Shown piece by piece: positions 27,683 to 37,434 of a stretch of DNA of 64,000 nucleotides. A program made the translations under genes and the position numbers. Position 1 is the stretch's first letter. Every line of letters starts with the position of its first letter. Source of the DNA: Spirosoma foliorum (GTDB lineage Bacteria > Bacteroidota > Bacteroidia > Cytophagales > Spirosomataceae); contig NZ_CP059732.1 in assembly GCF_014117325.1 (NCBI RefSeq), positions 7,887,501 through 7,951,500 of the forward strand, in the 5' to 3' direction. The notes under the pieces are model-generated. The model was not told where the DNA came from. It was given only the letters and a program-made list of their open reading frames with translations, and did no database searches.

Positions 27683-30178
27683 TTAATACACTTTCTCTAC
27701 TTCGCGATACTCCCTTTCTTCGGGAAGCACGAATTTCATGGGTTTTCCAACCTGATCGGGTAATAACGCAATATTGAGTACCTGATCTACGGTATCGGCA
27801 TAGTGGAAGGTCAAGTCTTTAATGTAAGACTGATTAATTTCCTCAATGTCTTTCCGGTTTTTCGAGCAGAGAATAATTTCTTTAATACCTGCCCGATTAG
27901 CCGCCAGAATCTTTTCCTTAATACCGCCTACGGGCAATACCTTACCCCGAAGCGTTACCTCGCCCGTCATTGCCAGATAAGGCTTAACCTTACGCTGAGT
28001 ATAAATTGACGTCATGGAGGTTAACATAGTTATCCCTGCCGATGGGCCATCTTTGGGTACGGCTCCGGCTGGTATATGAATGTGCAGATCGTAATGGTTA
28101 AAGACGCGGTAATCGATACCCAAATCATCGGCATGCGCCTTCAGATAGGATAGAGCTGTAACGGCCGATTCCTTCATTACGTCGCCCAACTGGCCTGATA
28201 GCGTAAGGATTCCTTTACCCCGACTCAAGCTAGACTCAATAAGCAGAATTTCGCCCCCAACCTGTGTCCAGGCTAAGCCCGTTACAATACCCGCAATATC
28301 GTCATCGGCATAGAGTTCTTTATCGAAAATCTCCGCACCGAGCATTTTTGAAATATCTGTAGCCTTAACGGTGTGGTTATATTCCTCCTCCATGGCAATG
28401 GATTTGGCAATTTTCCGTACCAGGGCACCAATTTTCTGCTCCAGATTCCGCACACCCGATTCGCGAGTGTAGCCTTCAATGATGCGAAGAATGGCTTTGT
28501 CTTCAATTACCAGGTCTTTGGGTTTCAGACCATGATCTTTGCGTTGCTTCGGAATCAGGTACTTTTTGGCAATCTGTACTTTCTCCTCAACGGTATATCC
28601 CGCAATGTCGATAATCTCCATCCGGTCGCGCAGGGCAGGGTGGATGGTATCGAGCGAGTTGGCCGTAGCAATGAACAACACCCGAGAGAGATCGAATTCT
28701 GTTTCGAGGTAATTGTCCATGAACGTTGAGTTCTGTTCTGGGTCAAGTACTTCGAGCAGGGCCGATGATGGATCGCCCCGGAAATCGGAACTTACTTTAT
28801 CGATCTCATCCAGAATAAAGACCGGATTGGCGGTGCCGCACTTCCGAATATTCTGGATAATCTTACCGGGCATGGCGCCAATATACGTTTTACGGTGTCC
28901 CCGAATTTCGGCTTCATCGTGAACGCCACCCAATGCCATCCGGCTATATTTCCGACCTAATGCCTTCGCCACCGACTTTCCTAGTGAGGTTTTACCCACA
29001 CCCGGAGGGCCATAAAGGCAAAGAATCGGTGCTTTCATGTCGTTTTTAAGTTTCAGAACGGCCAGGTATTCAATGATCCGTTCTTTTACTTTTTCCAGTC
29101 CGAAATGATCGCCGTCCAGAATTTTCTGAGCACGTTTTAAATCGAAATTGTCTTTGGTGTACTCACTCCAGGGAAGATCAACCATTAACTCAACGTAATT
29201 CATTGTAACCGGATATTCCGGCGCCATTGGATTAATACGTTGGAGTTTATTGAGTTCTTTATCAAAATGAGTCCGTACTTCAGCTGGCCATTTCTTCCGG
29301 TCGGCTTTCATACGAAGTTCATCAATTTCACGGTCGGGGTTATCCATTCCCAACTCGTCCTGAAGCACTTTCATCTGCTGACGCAGGTAATAATCGCGCT
29401 GCTGCTGATCGAGATCTGACGAAGCTTTAGACTGAATTTCACGTTTTAATTCAAGCAACTGCACTTCTCGAAGCATGTATTCGAGTAGCAGACTTGCCTG
29501 CTGATTCCCGTCCGTCAGTTCTAAAAGCCGTTGTTTATCAGCAACATCGGCATTTAGGTTCGAGGATAAGAAGTGCAGCAAAAACGTAGGACTCTCGATG
29601 TTATCGAGCGCAATACGAGCCTCCTGAGGAATCTCGGGGTTAAGCCGAAGGGTTTTATAGGCTGCATCTTTCAACGATTGCAGCATAGCTTTCCCTTCTT
29701 TTTTATTGGTATTGGCGCTGGGGAAAACATCGTCAATCTGACGGACCTTTGCGGTTATAAACGGCTCTTCCTGAGTGATCTCCTGAATTTCAAAACGCTT
29801 CTTCCCTTGAATGATAATCGTAATATTACCATCAGGAAGCGTAATCATTTTGATAATGTAGGCCACCGTTCCGAATCGGTAGAGATCATCGGCGGTCGGT
29901 TCATCTTTCTGTTGATTTAGCTGTGCAGCTACGCCAATAATTCGATTACCCTTATATGCTTTTTTTACCAGTCTGATTGATTTAGCTCGTCCCACGGTAA
30001 CAGGAATGACCATGCCAGGGAACAAAACGGTATTACGAACCGGCAAAATGGGAAGGTTTGCCGGTAACTCATAGTCTTCATCTAAACCCTCGGGCGAACC
30101 GAGGGGCACAATTTCTAAATTATCCGAATCAAAATCGGCCAACATTAAACGGGTCGCAAGTTCTTTTTCTGAAATCAT
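27683..30178 (-). CDS. lon: ATP-dependent Lon protease
   Basis: The 831-residue cytosolic AAA+ serine protease degrades damaged and regulatory proteins. The LON substrate-binding domain spans about 40-245. A coiled-coil linker follows, then Walker [10 protein letters not shown] at 390-398, Walker B FILDEIDK near 454, and the protease domain with Ser713 in PKDGPSAG and Lys756 in GGIKEK forming the Ser-Lys dyad. All catalytic residues are present. A TAGTTTTG box on the minus strand (30324-30317), 139 nt upstream, is a possible -7 element, but it lacks a clear TTG partner. Confidence 0.97.
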   Translation of the reverse strand: MISEKELATRLMLADFDSDNLEIVPLGSPEGLDEDYELPANLPILPVRNTVLFPGMVIPVTVGRAKSIRLVKKAYKGNRIIGVAAQLNQQKDEPTADDLYRFGTVAYIIKMITLPDGNITIIIQGKKRFEIQEITQEEPFITAKVRQIDDVFPSANTNKKEGKAMLQSLKDAAYKTLRLNPEIPQEARIALDNIESPTFLLHFLSSNLNADVADKQRLLELTDGNQQASLLLEYMLREVQLLELKREIQSKASSDLDQQQRDYYLRQQMKVLQDELGMDNPDREIDELRMKADRKKWPAEVRTHFDKELNKLQRINPMAPEYPVTMNYVELMVDLPWSEYTKDNFDLKRAQKILDGDHFGLEKVKERIIEYLAVLKLKNDMKAPILCLYGPPGVGKTSLGKSVAKALGRKYSRMALGGVHDEAEIRGHRKTYIGAMPGKIIQNIRKCGTANPVFILDEIDKVSSDFRGDPSSALLEVLDPEQNSTFMDNYLETEFDLSRVLFIATANSLDTIHPALRDRMEIIDIAGYTVEEKVQIAKKYLIPKQRKDHGLKPKDLVIEDKAILRIIEGYTRESGVRNLEQKIGALVRKIAKSIAMEEEYNHTVKATDISKMLGAEIFDKELYADDDIAGIVTGLAWTQVGGEILLIESSLSRGKGILTLSGQLGDVMKESAVTALSYLKAHADDLGIDYRVFNHYDLHIHIPAGAVPKDGPSAGITMLTSMTSIYTQRKVKPYLAMTGEVTLRGKVLPVGGIKEKILAANRAGIKEIILCSKNRKDIEEINQSYIKDLTFHYADTVDQVLNIALLPDQVGKPMKFVLPEEREYREVEKVY

Positions 30179-30357
30179 ACGTACACTGCCAGTCTGGCAG
30201 CATTCAATAATGGGTTGGTGCCTACTAGATCAGGAAAGGCAAGGGAAATGAGGTAGTTGCAAGCGTCATGCCAATCATATGCTTATGACGAATTGACACC
30301 CCAATTGTTTCTAACACAAAACTAACTAATTAGGCAGCTTAATGGCTTAGAAATTTA

Positions 30358-30855
30358 TTAATCGAACGAAATGTCCTGAACAGGCTGATTTTTTCGAAAA
30401 ACAAACGTTTTTTTCTGGTTTTGATAGCGAATATTGACCATATTAACCTGGTCGTCAAACAGCTCCATCAGAACGTTTTGTTTCAATAGACCACCACGAA
30501 ATGGCTCACTATAAGGCATTTCCAGGTAAATCCAGTTCGCTTCGGCTTCAACTTCGTGTCCAACGTATTTGAACGATTTAGTTTGCTTCTGCGGATTTAC
30601 ATACGAAAAATGGGCCTGTATATATTTTTCGATCAAAGGATCATTTTTTTCACCCGGTCCACTTAAATTAATTTTACTGGATGAAGCCGCCGAAAGCGCT
30701 TTTTCAAAATCGTCCGTAAAGATCCGAATGCTGATTTCGAAAGCTCGCTCTTTCGCGTTGTACTCCATCTGCGTAACACTGGCATGGAAATCGTGGGCCG
30801 GGCGACTGGCAGTCAGGCTAATGAGCGAAAGGCAGATGAATAATTTTTGAATCAC
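30358..30855 (-). CDS. DUF6702 secreted/periplasmic protein
   Basis: The 165-residue protein resembles the DUF6702 family of Bacteroidota. From the GTG at 30855 it begins with a signal peptide (IQKLFICLSLISLTASRPA) and continues with beta-rich sequence: HDFHASVTQMEYN, FEISIRIFTDDFEKAL, then NIRYQNQKKTFVF. An ATG at 30912 would add 19 residues, but that stretch lies inside the 30874-30927 hairpin, so the GTG start is preferred. The role is unknown. It lies downstream of rseP and upstream of lon on the same strand. Confidence 0.8.
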   Translation of the reverse strand: MIQKLFICLSLISLTASRPAHDFHASVTQMEYNAKERAFEISIRIFTDDFEKALSAASSSKINLSGPGEKNDPLIEKYIQAHFSYVNPQKQTKSFKYVGHEVEAEANWIYLEMPYSEPFRGGLLKQNVLMELFDDQVNMVNIRYQNQKKTFVFRKNQPVQDISFD

Positions 30856-30873
30856 AGGGACTACAAAAGATAA

Positions 30874-30927
30874 CGCTGGGAACCAAGGATACCGTATTCC
30901 CGAAGGAAGCATCCTAGATTCCCAGCG
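30874..30927 (-). terminator. Hairpin after rseP
   Basis: cgctgggaa (30874-30882) pairs with ttcccagcg (30919-30927), and the stem extends inward through ATCCT/AGGAT. It starts 11 nt after the rseP stop. On the minus strand it is followed by 'ttatctttt', a modest U tract. Confidence 0.65.
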
Positions 30928-30937
30928 CTTAAATTAG

Positions 30938-32254
30938 TTAGAAAACGGCCTTAAATACGTCGTTGAAAATGGCGAAGGCCATTAAACCAAGCAGAAGAAC
31001 CATGCCTACTTTTTGGGCACCTTCCAGGAAGCGATCAGATGGTTTACGACCTGAAATAATCTCATAGCTAAGAATCGTTGCATGACCACCATCGAGAGCT
31101 GGAATAGGTAGTGCGTTCATGAATGCGAGTGCCATCGAGAGCAAGCCTGTAACTGTCCAGAAACGATCCCAACGCCAGATACCTCCAAAGAGATTTTGCG
31201 CAATACCAATAGGGCCGCTTAATGCTTTAGAGGCCGATACTTCACCCCGGAAAATCTTGCCGAACCCTTTAATGTTATCAAAAACTACCTGAAAAGCCCG
31301 TTGTGTACCGACCGATAAGGCTTCGCCAAATGTATACTCCTGGGTGGTCATAGGCAGAAGCAACTCAGGATAAAATCCGATAGTGCCATCGGGTGTGGTG
31401 GTCATCGAAAGCGTAACAGGCTGGCCATTCCGATTAACGGTAAGCGTAAGCGGTTTTCCTTTCAATGGCTTAACCACGTCTGTAAATTCATGATAGAACT
31501 GAATGGGTTTTCCGTTTGCACTGGTGATCATATCACCTGCTTTTAAACCGGCTTTCGTGGCCGGTTGACCAGGTACCAGTTCAGCAACTTTGAACGGCTC
31601 GATTGGCTCAATAAATTGCCCGGCGGCTTTTTTATCGGCTAATTTATCCACGAAATTGTTCGGGATGTAGATGTCCGTCTGTTTGCCATTGCGCTCGATC
31701 GTGTAAGAGCTATTGTTGCCTAAAAACACATCGGAGCTACGGATTTCGTTGAAATCGGTAATTTCTTTCCCGTTGACTTTGATAATCTTATCCCCGGTTT
31801 GTAAGCCAATACTTTTCGCTAAATCGTAGGCGACGATACCGTATTTAGCATCTTTGGTCGCCAGATAGGTATTCCCATTTTTATAGGCCAGAATGACGAA
31901 AATCATAATACCGACAATGACGTTCACGATAATACCACCGAGCATTACGATCAGGCGTTGCCAGGCTGGTTTCGAGCGAAATTCGTAAGGTTGCGGTTCG
32001 GCATCCGTATGAGCGGTATCGAGGGATTCGTCGATCATCCCCGAAATTTTCACAAAACCGCCTAGTGGGATCGCTCCGATACCGTATTCAGTTTCGCCCC
32101 GTTTAATACTCCAGACTTTAGGGGGAAAGCCAATAAAATACTGCTCTACGCGCATCCCAAAGGCTTTGGCCGCCAAAAGGTGCCCTAACTCGTGTAATCC
32201 AACTAAAATTGACAGACCCAAAATGAGCTGTCCTCCCATTACTAAAATTTCCAT
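30938..32254 (-). CDS. rseP: Site-2 intramembrane zinc protease RseP
   Basis: The 438-residue membrane protease has the zinc motif HELGH at residues 21-25 in the first transmembrane helix. Further membrane segments lie near 105-125 and 370-435, with one or two PDZ domains in the periplasmic loop (IGLQTGDKIIKVNGKEI; KAGLKAGDMITSANGKPI), and the third zinc ligand lies in NALPIPALDGGH. Family members release anti-sigma factors or clear signal peptides. It is commonly adjacent to dxr; here hicBA is inserted between them. Confidence 0.95.
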   Translation of the reverse strand: MEILVMGGQLILGLSILVGLHELGHLLAAKAFGMRVEQYFIGFPPKVWSIKRGETEYGIGAIPLGGFVKISGMIDESLDTAHTDAEPQPYEFRSKPAWQRLIVMLGGIIVNVIVGIMIFVILAYKNGNTYLATKDAKYGIVAYDLAKSIGLQTGDKIIKVNGKEITDFNEIRSSDVFLGNNSSYTIERNGKQTDIYIPNNFVDKLADKKAAGQFIEPIEPFKVAELVPGQPATKAGLKAGDMITSANGKPIQFYHEFTDVVKPLKGKPLTLTVNRNGQPVTLSMTTTPDGTIGFYPELLLPMTTQEYTFGEALSVGTQRAFQVVFDNIKGFGKIFRGEVSASKALSGPIGIAQNLFGGIWRWDRFWTVTGLLSMALAFMNALPIPALDGGHATILSYEIISGRKPSDRFLEGAQKVGMVLLLGLMAFAIFNDVFKAVF

Positions 32255-32273
32255 TTTATTTGTTTTGAGATCA

Positions 32274-32522
32274 TTATTTGCGACTTAATAGTCGCTCAGT
32301 TACTGTTTGTTTATCGAGACCTAAATGATCAGCTACATCGCTTAAAATACTATTCAATGTACCAACTTTTAAAGGTTTATGGTAGGGGACACTAATCGAA
32401 TGTTCACCATTTACATTTGTCCTAAGGATAACGTGGCTTCCAGTTTGATGATGAACCTGATAACCGTATCGCTCCAATCGCTTTATTAATTCGGACCCAT
32501 TTAAATCTCTTGGTAATTTCAT
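32274..32522 (-). CDS. hicA: HicA-like mRNA interferase toxin
   Basis: The 82-residue double-stranded-RNA-binding-like fold has the HicA catalytic His in TGSHVILRT and the PYHKPLKVGTLNSIL motif near 50. In known systems HicA cleaves mRNA and is blocked by HicB. It begins 5 nt after hicB. It is longer than the common 60-residue HicA because of a short C-terminal helix. Confidence 0.88.
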   Translation of the reverse strand: MKLPRDLNGSELIKRLERYGYQVHHQTGSHVILRTNVNGEHSISVPYHKPLKVGTLNSILSDVADHLGLDKQTVTERLLSRK

Positions 32523-32527
32523 TCGTA

Positions 32528-32743
32528 TTAGGCTAACGCAAACACTTCATTAACCTGTAACCGGATGGTTTTAGGTAGTTTATCGGGCCTATCGTAAAAA
32601 TAGCCTGATACTGCGTCTTTAATCATAGCTTTTAGTTCATCCAGTGTGTCTCCTTGAGTAATGATTGACCCAGTCGCCAATTTTGCCCGAGCCACATAAC
32701 CACCTTCTTCATCTGGTTCAACCTGAAACACAAGTTCGCTCAT
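32528..32743 (-). CDS. hicB: HicB-like antitoxin
   Basis: The 71-residue partial RNase H-like HicB fold reads VEPDEEGGYVARAKLATGSIITQGDTLDELKAMIKDAV in outline, the pattern typical of HicB/UPF0150. No C-terminal DNA-binding domain is present, so autoregulation by this protein alone is doubtful. It is the first gene of the hicBA pair, lying between dxr and rseP. Confidence 0.87.
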   Translation of the reverse strand: MSELVFQVEPDEEGGYVARAKLATGSIITQGDTLDELKAMIKDAVSGYFYDRPDKLPKTIRLQVNEVFALA

Positions 32744-32799
32744 AAGACAAATAATTTTCTTAATGAATAGCTAACGTTTGGAACGCCTATTTATAACAG

Positions 32800-33972
32800 C
32801 TAAACCAAACTTTTAATTCGCTCTGTAGCCAGCCGACGGGTTTCCTCATCTGTACTTACGTAGTCATCGTAAGTGGGGTTTTGAATGAAAGTCGCTTTCG
32901 CTAAACAGCTTTCAATCAATTCCGAGATTTCCAGGAAACCAATCTGATCGTTCAGGAAAGCCTCTACTGCCACTTCATTGGCCGCGTTAACAATGCAGGC
33001 TGCGTTGCCGCCTTTGTCGAGCGCATCGAAAGCGAGTTGTAAATTACGAAACGTTTCCCGGTCGGGCTGCTCAAATGTGAGGGACGGATAATCCAGGAAG
33101 TTGAACCGTGGAAAATCTGATTTTAACCGATTGGGATAACCTAATGCAAACTGGATCGGGAGTCGCATATCGGGCAAACCCATTTGCGCTTTCAGACTTC
33201 CATCCTCAAACTGCACAAGAGAATGAATGATGCTTTGCGGATGAACGACCACGTCGATTTGATCAGAGCGAAGGCCAAACAGCCATTTGGCTTCGATAAC
33301 CTCAAGACCTTTATTCATGAGTGTAGCCGAGTCGATGGTGATTTTGGCTCCCATCGTCCAGTTCGGATGTTTGAGCGCCTGCGCTTTCGTGACCGTTGAT
33401 AAAAACTCCCGTGATTTTCCCCGAAATGGTCCACCCGATGCCGTCAGGATAATTTTCTCGATCGGGTTATGAAACTCACCGACTAAGCACTGAAAAATAG
33501 CGGAGTGCTCTGAATCGACAGGGTATATATTCATCCCTTTCTGGGCAGCCAGTTGGGTAATGAGTTCACCAGCTACCACCAGCGTTTCTTTGTTGGCTAA
33601 AGCAATGGACTTTCCAGCTTCAATTGCTTTGATAGTTGGTAGCAGACCCGCGTAACCCACCATGGCCGTCAGCACCATATCAATCGTATCCATCTGGACG
33701 ACGGACGCAATCGACTTGGCACCCGCGTAAACCTTAATGTCGAGTGGATCGAGCGCCGAGAAAACCTGATCGTAGCGGTCTTCGTTGCAGATAACAACAA
33801 CATTCGGTTTTAGGTCGATAGCTTGTTGGATAAGCAATTCGGCGTTGTTATTCGTGGTCAGTACCTCAACCTGAAACTGGTCGGGGTGGGCCTTTATCAC
33901 ATCGACGGCCTGGGTTCCAATGGAGCCAGTCGAGCCGAGAATGGCGATGTGGCGTTTTTTAGATTCAGTCAT
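32800..33972 (-). CDS. dxr: 1-deoxy-D-xylulose 5-phosphate reductoisomerase
   Basis: Second enzyme of the MEP isoprenoid pathway; NADPH and divalent metal dependent. Its 390 residues are normal length. The NADPH site is AILGSTGSIGTQA near 10-22. Substrate and metal residues lie in VDSEHSAIFQ near 147 and in LTASGGPFRG, NWTMGAKITIDSATLMNKGLEVIEA near 195-225, and HPQSIIHSLV. Its start overlaps the end of the second hepT by 8 nt. Confidence 0.96.
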   Translation of the reverse strand: MTESKKRHIAILGSTGSIGTQAVDVIKAHPDQFQVEVLTTNNNAELLIQQAIDLKPNVVVICNEDRYDQVFSALDPLDIKVYAGAKSIASVVQMDTIDMVLTAMVGYAGLLPTIKAIEAGKSIALANKETLVVAGELITQLAAQKGMNIYPVDSEHSAIFQCLVGEFHNPIEKIILTASGGPFRGKSREFLSTVTKAQALKHPNWTMGAKITIDSATLMNKGLEVIEAKWLFGLRSDQIDVVVHPQSIIHSLVQFEDGSLKAQMGLPDMRLPIQFALGYPNRLKSDFPRFNFLDYPSLTFEQPDRETFRNLQLAFDALDKGGNAACIVNAANEVAVEAFLNDQIGFLEISELIESCLAKATFIQNPTYDDYVSTDEETRRLATERIKSLV

Positions 33973-34408
33973 TAAGCTTATCGCGGAGGTATTGAATGTG
34001 TGTGTAATAAGGTGATTCTAATGCTTCAATAAGGGCACCTTCTTCATAGTCGACCCTATCAATCATGTCGGTTAGAATCATTTTTAGTTCAACAAGGCTA
34101 ACCCTACTGGTTTGGTAAACTAGTTCCTTGTCAACTCCCCTATAATCATGAGCGAGGTAATTACGCATACCTGCTAGTTGTTGCCACGGGATTTGCAAAT
34201 ATTCGTTTTTAAGTGAGCTTTCTATTTTTTTAGATTCTTCACCTATAACGAGTAAAAGTCCCCAGGCAGCATTGAAGTTTAGTTGGTCGTTCGCCCAGGC
34301 AAGCGCCGTAGCATCCGAGAATCCATCAATATATATAAAGATCTTTTCAATGCATTCGAGAATAGTGCATATATGAACTAGATTTCGACCACTATACATA
34401 AATAACAT
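33965..34408 (-). CDS. hepT: HepT-like RNase (DUF86), second HepT-MntA pair
   Basis: The 147-residue helical HEPN-family protein has the RX4HXY motif as RNYLAHDY near residue 97. It overlaps mntA upstream by 17 nt (8 nt if the ATG at 34399 is used) and dxr downstream by 8 nt. It is not closely similar to the hepT at 21009, so the two pairs probably arrived separately. Confidence 0.87.
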   Translation of the reverse strand: MLFMYSGRNLVHICTILECIEKIFIYIDGFSDATALAWANDQLNFNAAWGLLLVIGEESKKIESSLKNEYLQIPWQQLAGMRNYLAHDYRGVDKELVYQTSRVSLVELKMILTDMIDRVDYEEGALIEALESPYYTHIQYLRDKLND

Positions 34409-34703
34409 CTTTGCGCATATAATACCGGATGATTGGGTTCATTAATTGGCTGTCTACTAAATCCATTTTTCGATGCAATTTTCGACGAAGGATGCGGTAA
34501 AGTCGATCTTTCTCTGTGTATTGCAGTTTAAAACCAGATGTTAGTTCATAGACCAAATCAATATCGCTCTTTTCGGTCTGCTCATTTCGGGCAAAGCTGC
34601 CATAAAGCCCAATGCGATCAATGCCAAATTCTGTTCGTAGGCGCTCTCGATTCGCTCTGAGCGTTTCCAAAATGAATTCCTGATTAACAGCTGTAGCTTC
34701 CAT
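34392..34703 (-). CDS. mntA: MntA-like minimal nucleotidyltransferase, second pair
   Basis: The 103-residue protein has GSX10DXD as GSFARNEQTEKSDID near residues 31-45, with a preceding helix (LETLRANRERLRTEFGIDRI). It is predicted to be the antitoxin for the overlapping hepT. It lies 4 nt after the GH3-like gene ends, so it is probably in one transcript with that gene and dxr. Confidence 0.88.
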   Translation of the reverse strand: MEATAVNQEFILETLRANRERLRTEFGIDRIGLYGSFARNEQTEKSDIDLVYELTSGFKLQYTEKDRLYRILRRKLHRKMDLVDSQLMNPIIRYYMRKDVIYV

Positions 34704-34707
34704 TGTC

Positions 34708-36210
34708 TTAAACTGTTTGCCCTATTTCCAACAACCCATCCGCAATCTTCCGATCATTTGCTAAACGCGGCACTTTGTTCTGTCCGCCCAGTTTCCCCTG
34801 CGATTTCATGTACCGCTGAAAAGCCCCACGTGGCAAACTCGTCAATTTTAGCGGTTGTAGGATGGAGCCTGTAATTAGGTCATCGTAATATACGTTCAGT
34901 TTCGTCAATCGGGTGTCTACGTCCTGGGCAAAGGCGACTGGATCGTTGGGGGGCGTAGCAAACTCAACCAGCCATTCGTGGTAAGGTAGTCCTTCGTTTG
35001 GACTGACCATTGGCGCAACTGTGAATTCAACGACCTCGGTTTCAGGGTGTTTCTCCATCGCATCTTTCAGGGCCTTTTCCACTTCTTCGCCAATCACATG
35101 TTCGCCGAAGGCCGAAATGAAATGTTTGATACGGCCCGTTACCAATAAGCGATAAGGCTCTCTTGATACGAACTTAACCGTATCGCCTAGGGAATACCCC
35201 CATAGGCCAGCATTGTTGTTGATAATGACCGCATAATTCTTGCCTAATTCCACTTCGTCGATGGTTAGTCGGCGCGGGTTTTCGCTGAAATAGTCGTCGG
35301 CAGCAATGAATTCGAAAAAGATACCACTGTCTAAAAGCATCAATAAACCTTCTTCGGTCTGGCTGTCCTGAAACGCAATGAAGCCTTCAGAAGCGGGGTA
35401 CGTTTCGATTGAGTCGATACGTTTACCGATGCTTTCGAATAACTTGGCCCGATAGGGTTCAAAATTTACACCCCCATACACGAAGAGCGAAAAGTCGGGG
35501 AAAACGTCTTTGATTAATTTCCCTGTCCGCTCCTGAATACGGTCGAAATACATCTGTACCCAGGGCGGAATCCCCGAAATGAGCGACATCGACTGGGTGA
35601 TCGTTTCGTCGATAACTTTTTCCAGTTTGGTTTCCCAATCGTCAATAACGTTGGTCTCATAACTGGGCAACTGATTGGTACGTAAGTAAGCCGGAACGTG
35701 GTGATTGACAATTCCCGACAACCGGCCGATGTTGATGCCTGCTTTCTGAGTAAGTTCAGGACTGCCGGATAGAAAAATGAGCTTCTTGTCCAGAAAGGCA
35801 CTGTTTCCCGTTTCGTTAATGTAGTTCAGCAGCGCGTCACGGGCTGAGTTTATATGGTTAGGAATCGACTCCTGGGAGATAGGAATGTATTTGACGCCGG
35901 AAGTTGTACCGGACGTTTTCGCAAAATAGAGAGGCTTCCCTTTCCAGAGTACGTCGCTGTCTCCGTGCAAAACCTGCTCGATATAGGGTTTCAGGTCTTC
36001 GTAATCACGAACAGGGACAGCCTGCCTGAATTCTTCGATTGTTTGAATATCCTTGAATTTGTGATCCCGGCCAAAAACGGTGTTACGCCCCCCGTCGATC
36101 AACTGGCGAAACCAACGCTGCTGAGTCTGGGCAGGCTGATACATCCAGTTTTGCTGACGCTCGACAACCCACTTGGCCAACGGCTTACTAACAATTGAAC
36201 GAATTCCCAT
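34708..36210 (-). CDS. GH3-like acyl-adenylate/amide synthetase family protein
   Basis: The protein has 500 residues from the ATG at 36210 (MGIRSIV). It belongs to the GH3 auxin-responsive family of the ANL superfamily: ATP-binding motif FAKTSGTTSGVKYIPIS near 95-111, then YPASEGFIAFQD near 285 and the motif GYSLGDTVKFVSREPYRLLVTGRIKH near 345-370. Plant members conjugate amino acids to acyl hormones. Bacterial members are widespread in Bacteroidota with unknown substrates. The 17 residues upstream of this ATG in the longest frame come from an intergenic repeat and are rejected. Confidence 0.88.
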   Translation of the reverse strand: MGIRSIVSKPLAKWVVERQQNWMYQPAQTQQRWFRQLIDGGRNTVFGRDHKFKDIQTIEEFRQAVPVRDYEDLKPYIEQVLHGDSDVLWKGKPLYFAKTSGTTSGVKYIPISQESIPNHINSARDALLNYINETGNSAFLDKKLIFLSGSPELTQKAGINIGRLSGIVNHHVPAYLRTNQLPSYETNVIDDWETKLEKVIDETITQSMSLISGIPPWVQMYFDRIQERTGKLIKDVFPDFSLFVYGGVNFEPYRAKLFESIGKRIDSIETYPASEGFIAFQDSQTEEGLLMLLDSGIFFEFIAADDYFSENPRRLTIDEVELGKNYAVIINNNAGLWGYSLGDTVKFVSREPYRLLVTGRIKHFISAFGEHVIGEEVEKALKDAMEKHPETEVVEFTVAPMVSPNEGLPYHEWLVEFATPPNDPVAFAQDVDTRLTKLNVYYDDLITGSILQPLKLTSLPRGAFQRYMKSQGKLGGQNKVPRLANDRKIADGLLEIGQTV

Positions 36211-36222
36211 AATGATGCAAAA

Positions 36223-36310
36223 GTAATGGATAATGAATAATGGATAATGTAAAATGGACAATGAGAAGTCCCTGATAATTATTCATTCTCCATTAACCAT
36301 TATTCATTAC
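36223..36310. repeat. TAATGAATAATG-family repeat, GH3-mreB gap
   Basis: The left half (GTAATGGATAATGAATAATG) and right half (ending CATTATTCATTAC) form an imperfect inverted repeat. It lies in the divergent region between the GH3-like gene and mreB, where no terminator is needed. Confidence 0.75.
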
Positions 36311-36339
36311 GGATTGAGTGCATTCTCTTGAATAATCTC

Positions 36340-36347
36340 TATTTTTG
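36340..36347 (+). promoter_or_regulatory. Candidate mreB -7 box
   Basis: TATTTTTG matches TAnnTTTG exactly, 53 nt upstream of the mreB ATG. The nearest upstream TTG is 23 nt away, longer than usual, so the -33 element is uncertain. Confidence 0.5.
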
Positions 36348-36400
36348 CACACTTTTCAATAAAACAGTATCTGTAATAAGGCGTTCTGCGTCAACCTATA

Positions 36401-37426
36401 ATGGGACTTTTCAATTTTTTAACTAGCGACATTGCTATCGACCTGGGCACGGCGAATACCTTGATTATTCACAAGGATCGGATTGTGGTGGATGAGCCTT
36501 CGATTATTGCAATGGATAAAGTCAGCGGTAAGGTGCTGGCCATTGGTCATAAGGCCATGCAAATGCACGAAAAGACCAATGAAAATATCAAGACCATTCG
36601 CCCATTGAAGGATGGCGTAATTGCCGACTTTACGGCCGCCGAATTGATGATTCGGGGGATGATTAAAATGATTGATACCGGCAGCAAACTATTTTCACCT
36701 TCGCACCGGATGGTTATTTGTATTCCATCGGGTATTACAGAGGTGGAAAAACGGGCTGTTAAAGATTCTGCCGAGCATGCTGGAGCAAAGGAAGTGTACA
36801 TGGTGCACGAGCCTATTGCAGCCGCTATTGGTATTGGCATCGACATTACCCAGCCCAACGGAACCATGATCGTGGATATCGGTGGGGGAACAACCGAAAT
36901 TGCGGTAATTGCCCTCTCTGGCATCGTCTGCGAACAGTCGATTCGTATTGCAGGTGATGTATTTACCCGCGACATCGTGGATTACATGCGTCGGGAACAT
37001 AACCTGCTTATTGGCGAACGCTCAGCTGAGCAAATCAAAATGGAAGTTGGTTCGGCATTGCCAGAGCTTGATAACCCACCAGCCGATTACGAAATCCGGG
37101 GTCGCGATTTGATGACGGGTATTCCGAAAGAAATTAAGGTTACCTACAGCGAAATCGCTTATGCGCTCGATAAATCCATCTCGAAAATTGAAGAGGCTAC
37201 CATGAAGGCCCTTGAAATTTCGCCACCTGAATTATCGGCTGATATTTATACAAACGGTATTCACCTGACAGGCGGTGGTGCCTTGCTCCACGGTCTCGAC
37301 AAACGTCTGGGTGCTAAAACCAAGTTGCCAATTCACGTGGCCGATGATCCGCTCAAAGCCGTTGTAAAAGGAACGGGTGAGGTGATCAAGAATCTGGAGA
37401 TGTACCGGTCTGTACTGATTAGTTAA
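36401..37426 (+). CDS. mreB: Rod shape-determining actin MreB
   Basis: The 341-residue bacterial actin forms membrane-bound filaments that guide lateral wall synthesis. Nucleotide-binding motifs are IDLGTANTLI near 12-21, MIVDIGGGTTEIAVIALSGI near 157, and HLTGGGALLHGLDKRL near 288. The length is typical. It is the first of mreB-mreC-mreD; the gap to mreC holds only a long inverted repeat (37435-37506). Confidence 0.97.
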   Translation: MGLFNFLTSDIAIDLGTANTLIIHKDRIVVDEPSIIAMDKVSGKVLAIGHKAMQMHEKTNENIKTIRPLKDGVIADFTAAELMIRGMIKMIDTGSKLFSPSHRMVICIPSGITEVEKRAVKDSAEHAGAKEVYMVHEPIAAAIGIGIDITQPNGTMIVDIGGGTTEIAVIALSGIVCEQSIRIAGDVFTRDIVDYMRREHNLLIGERSAEQIKMEVGSALPELDNPPADYEIRGRDLMTGIPKEIKVTYSEIAYALDKSISKIEEATMKALEISPPELSADIYTNGIHLTGGGALLHGLDKRLGAKTKLPIHVADDPLKAVVKGTGEVIKNLEMYRSVLIS

Positions 37427-37434
37427 TGTATTTT

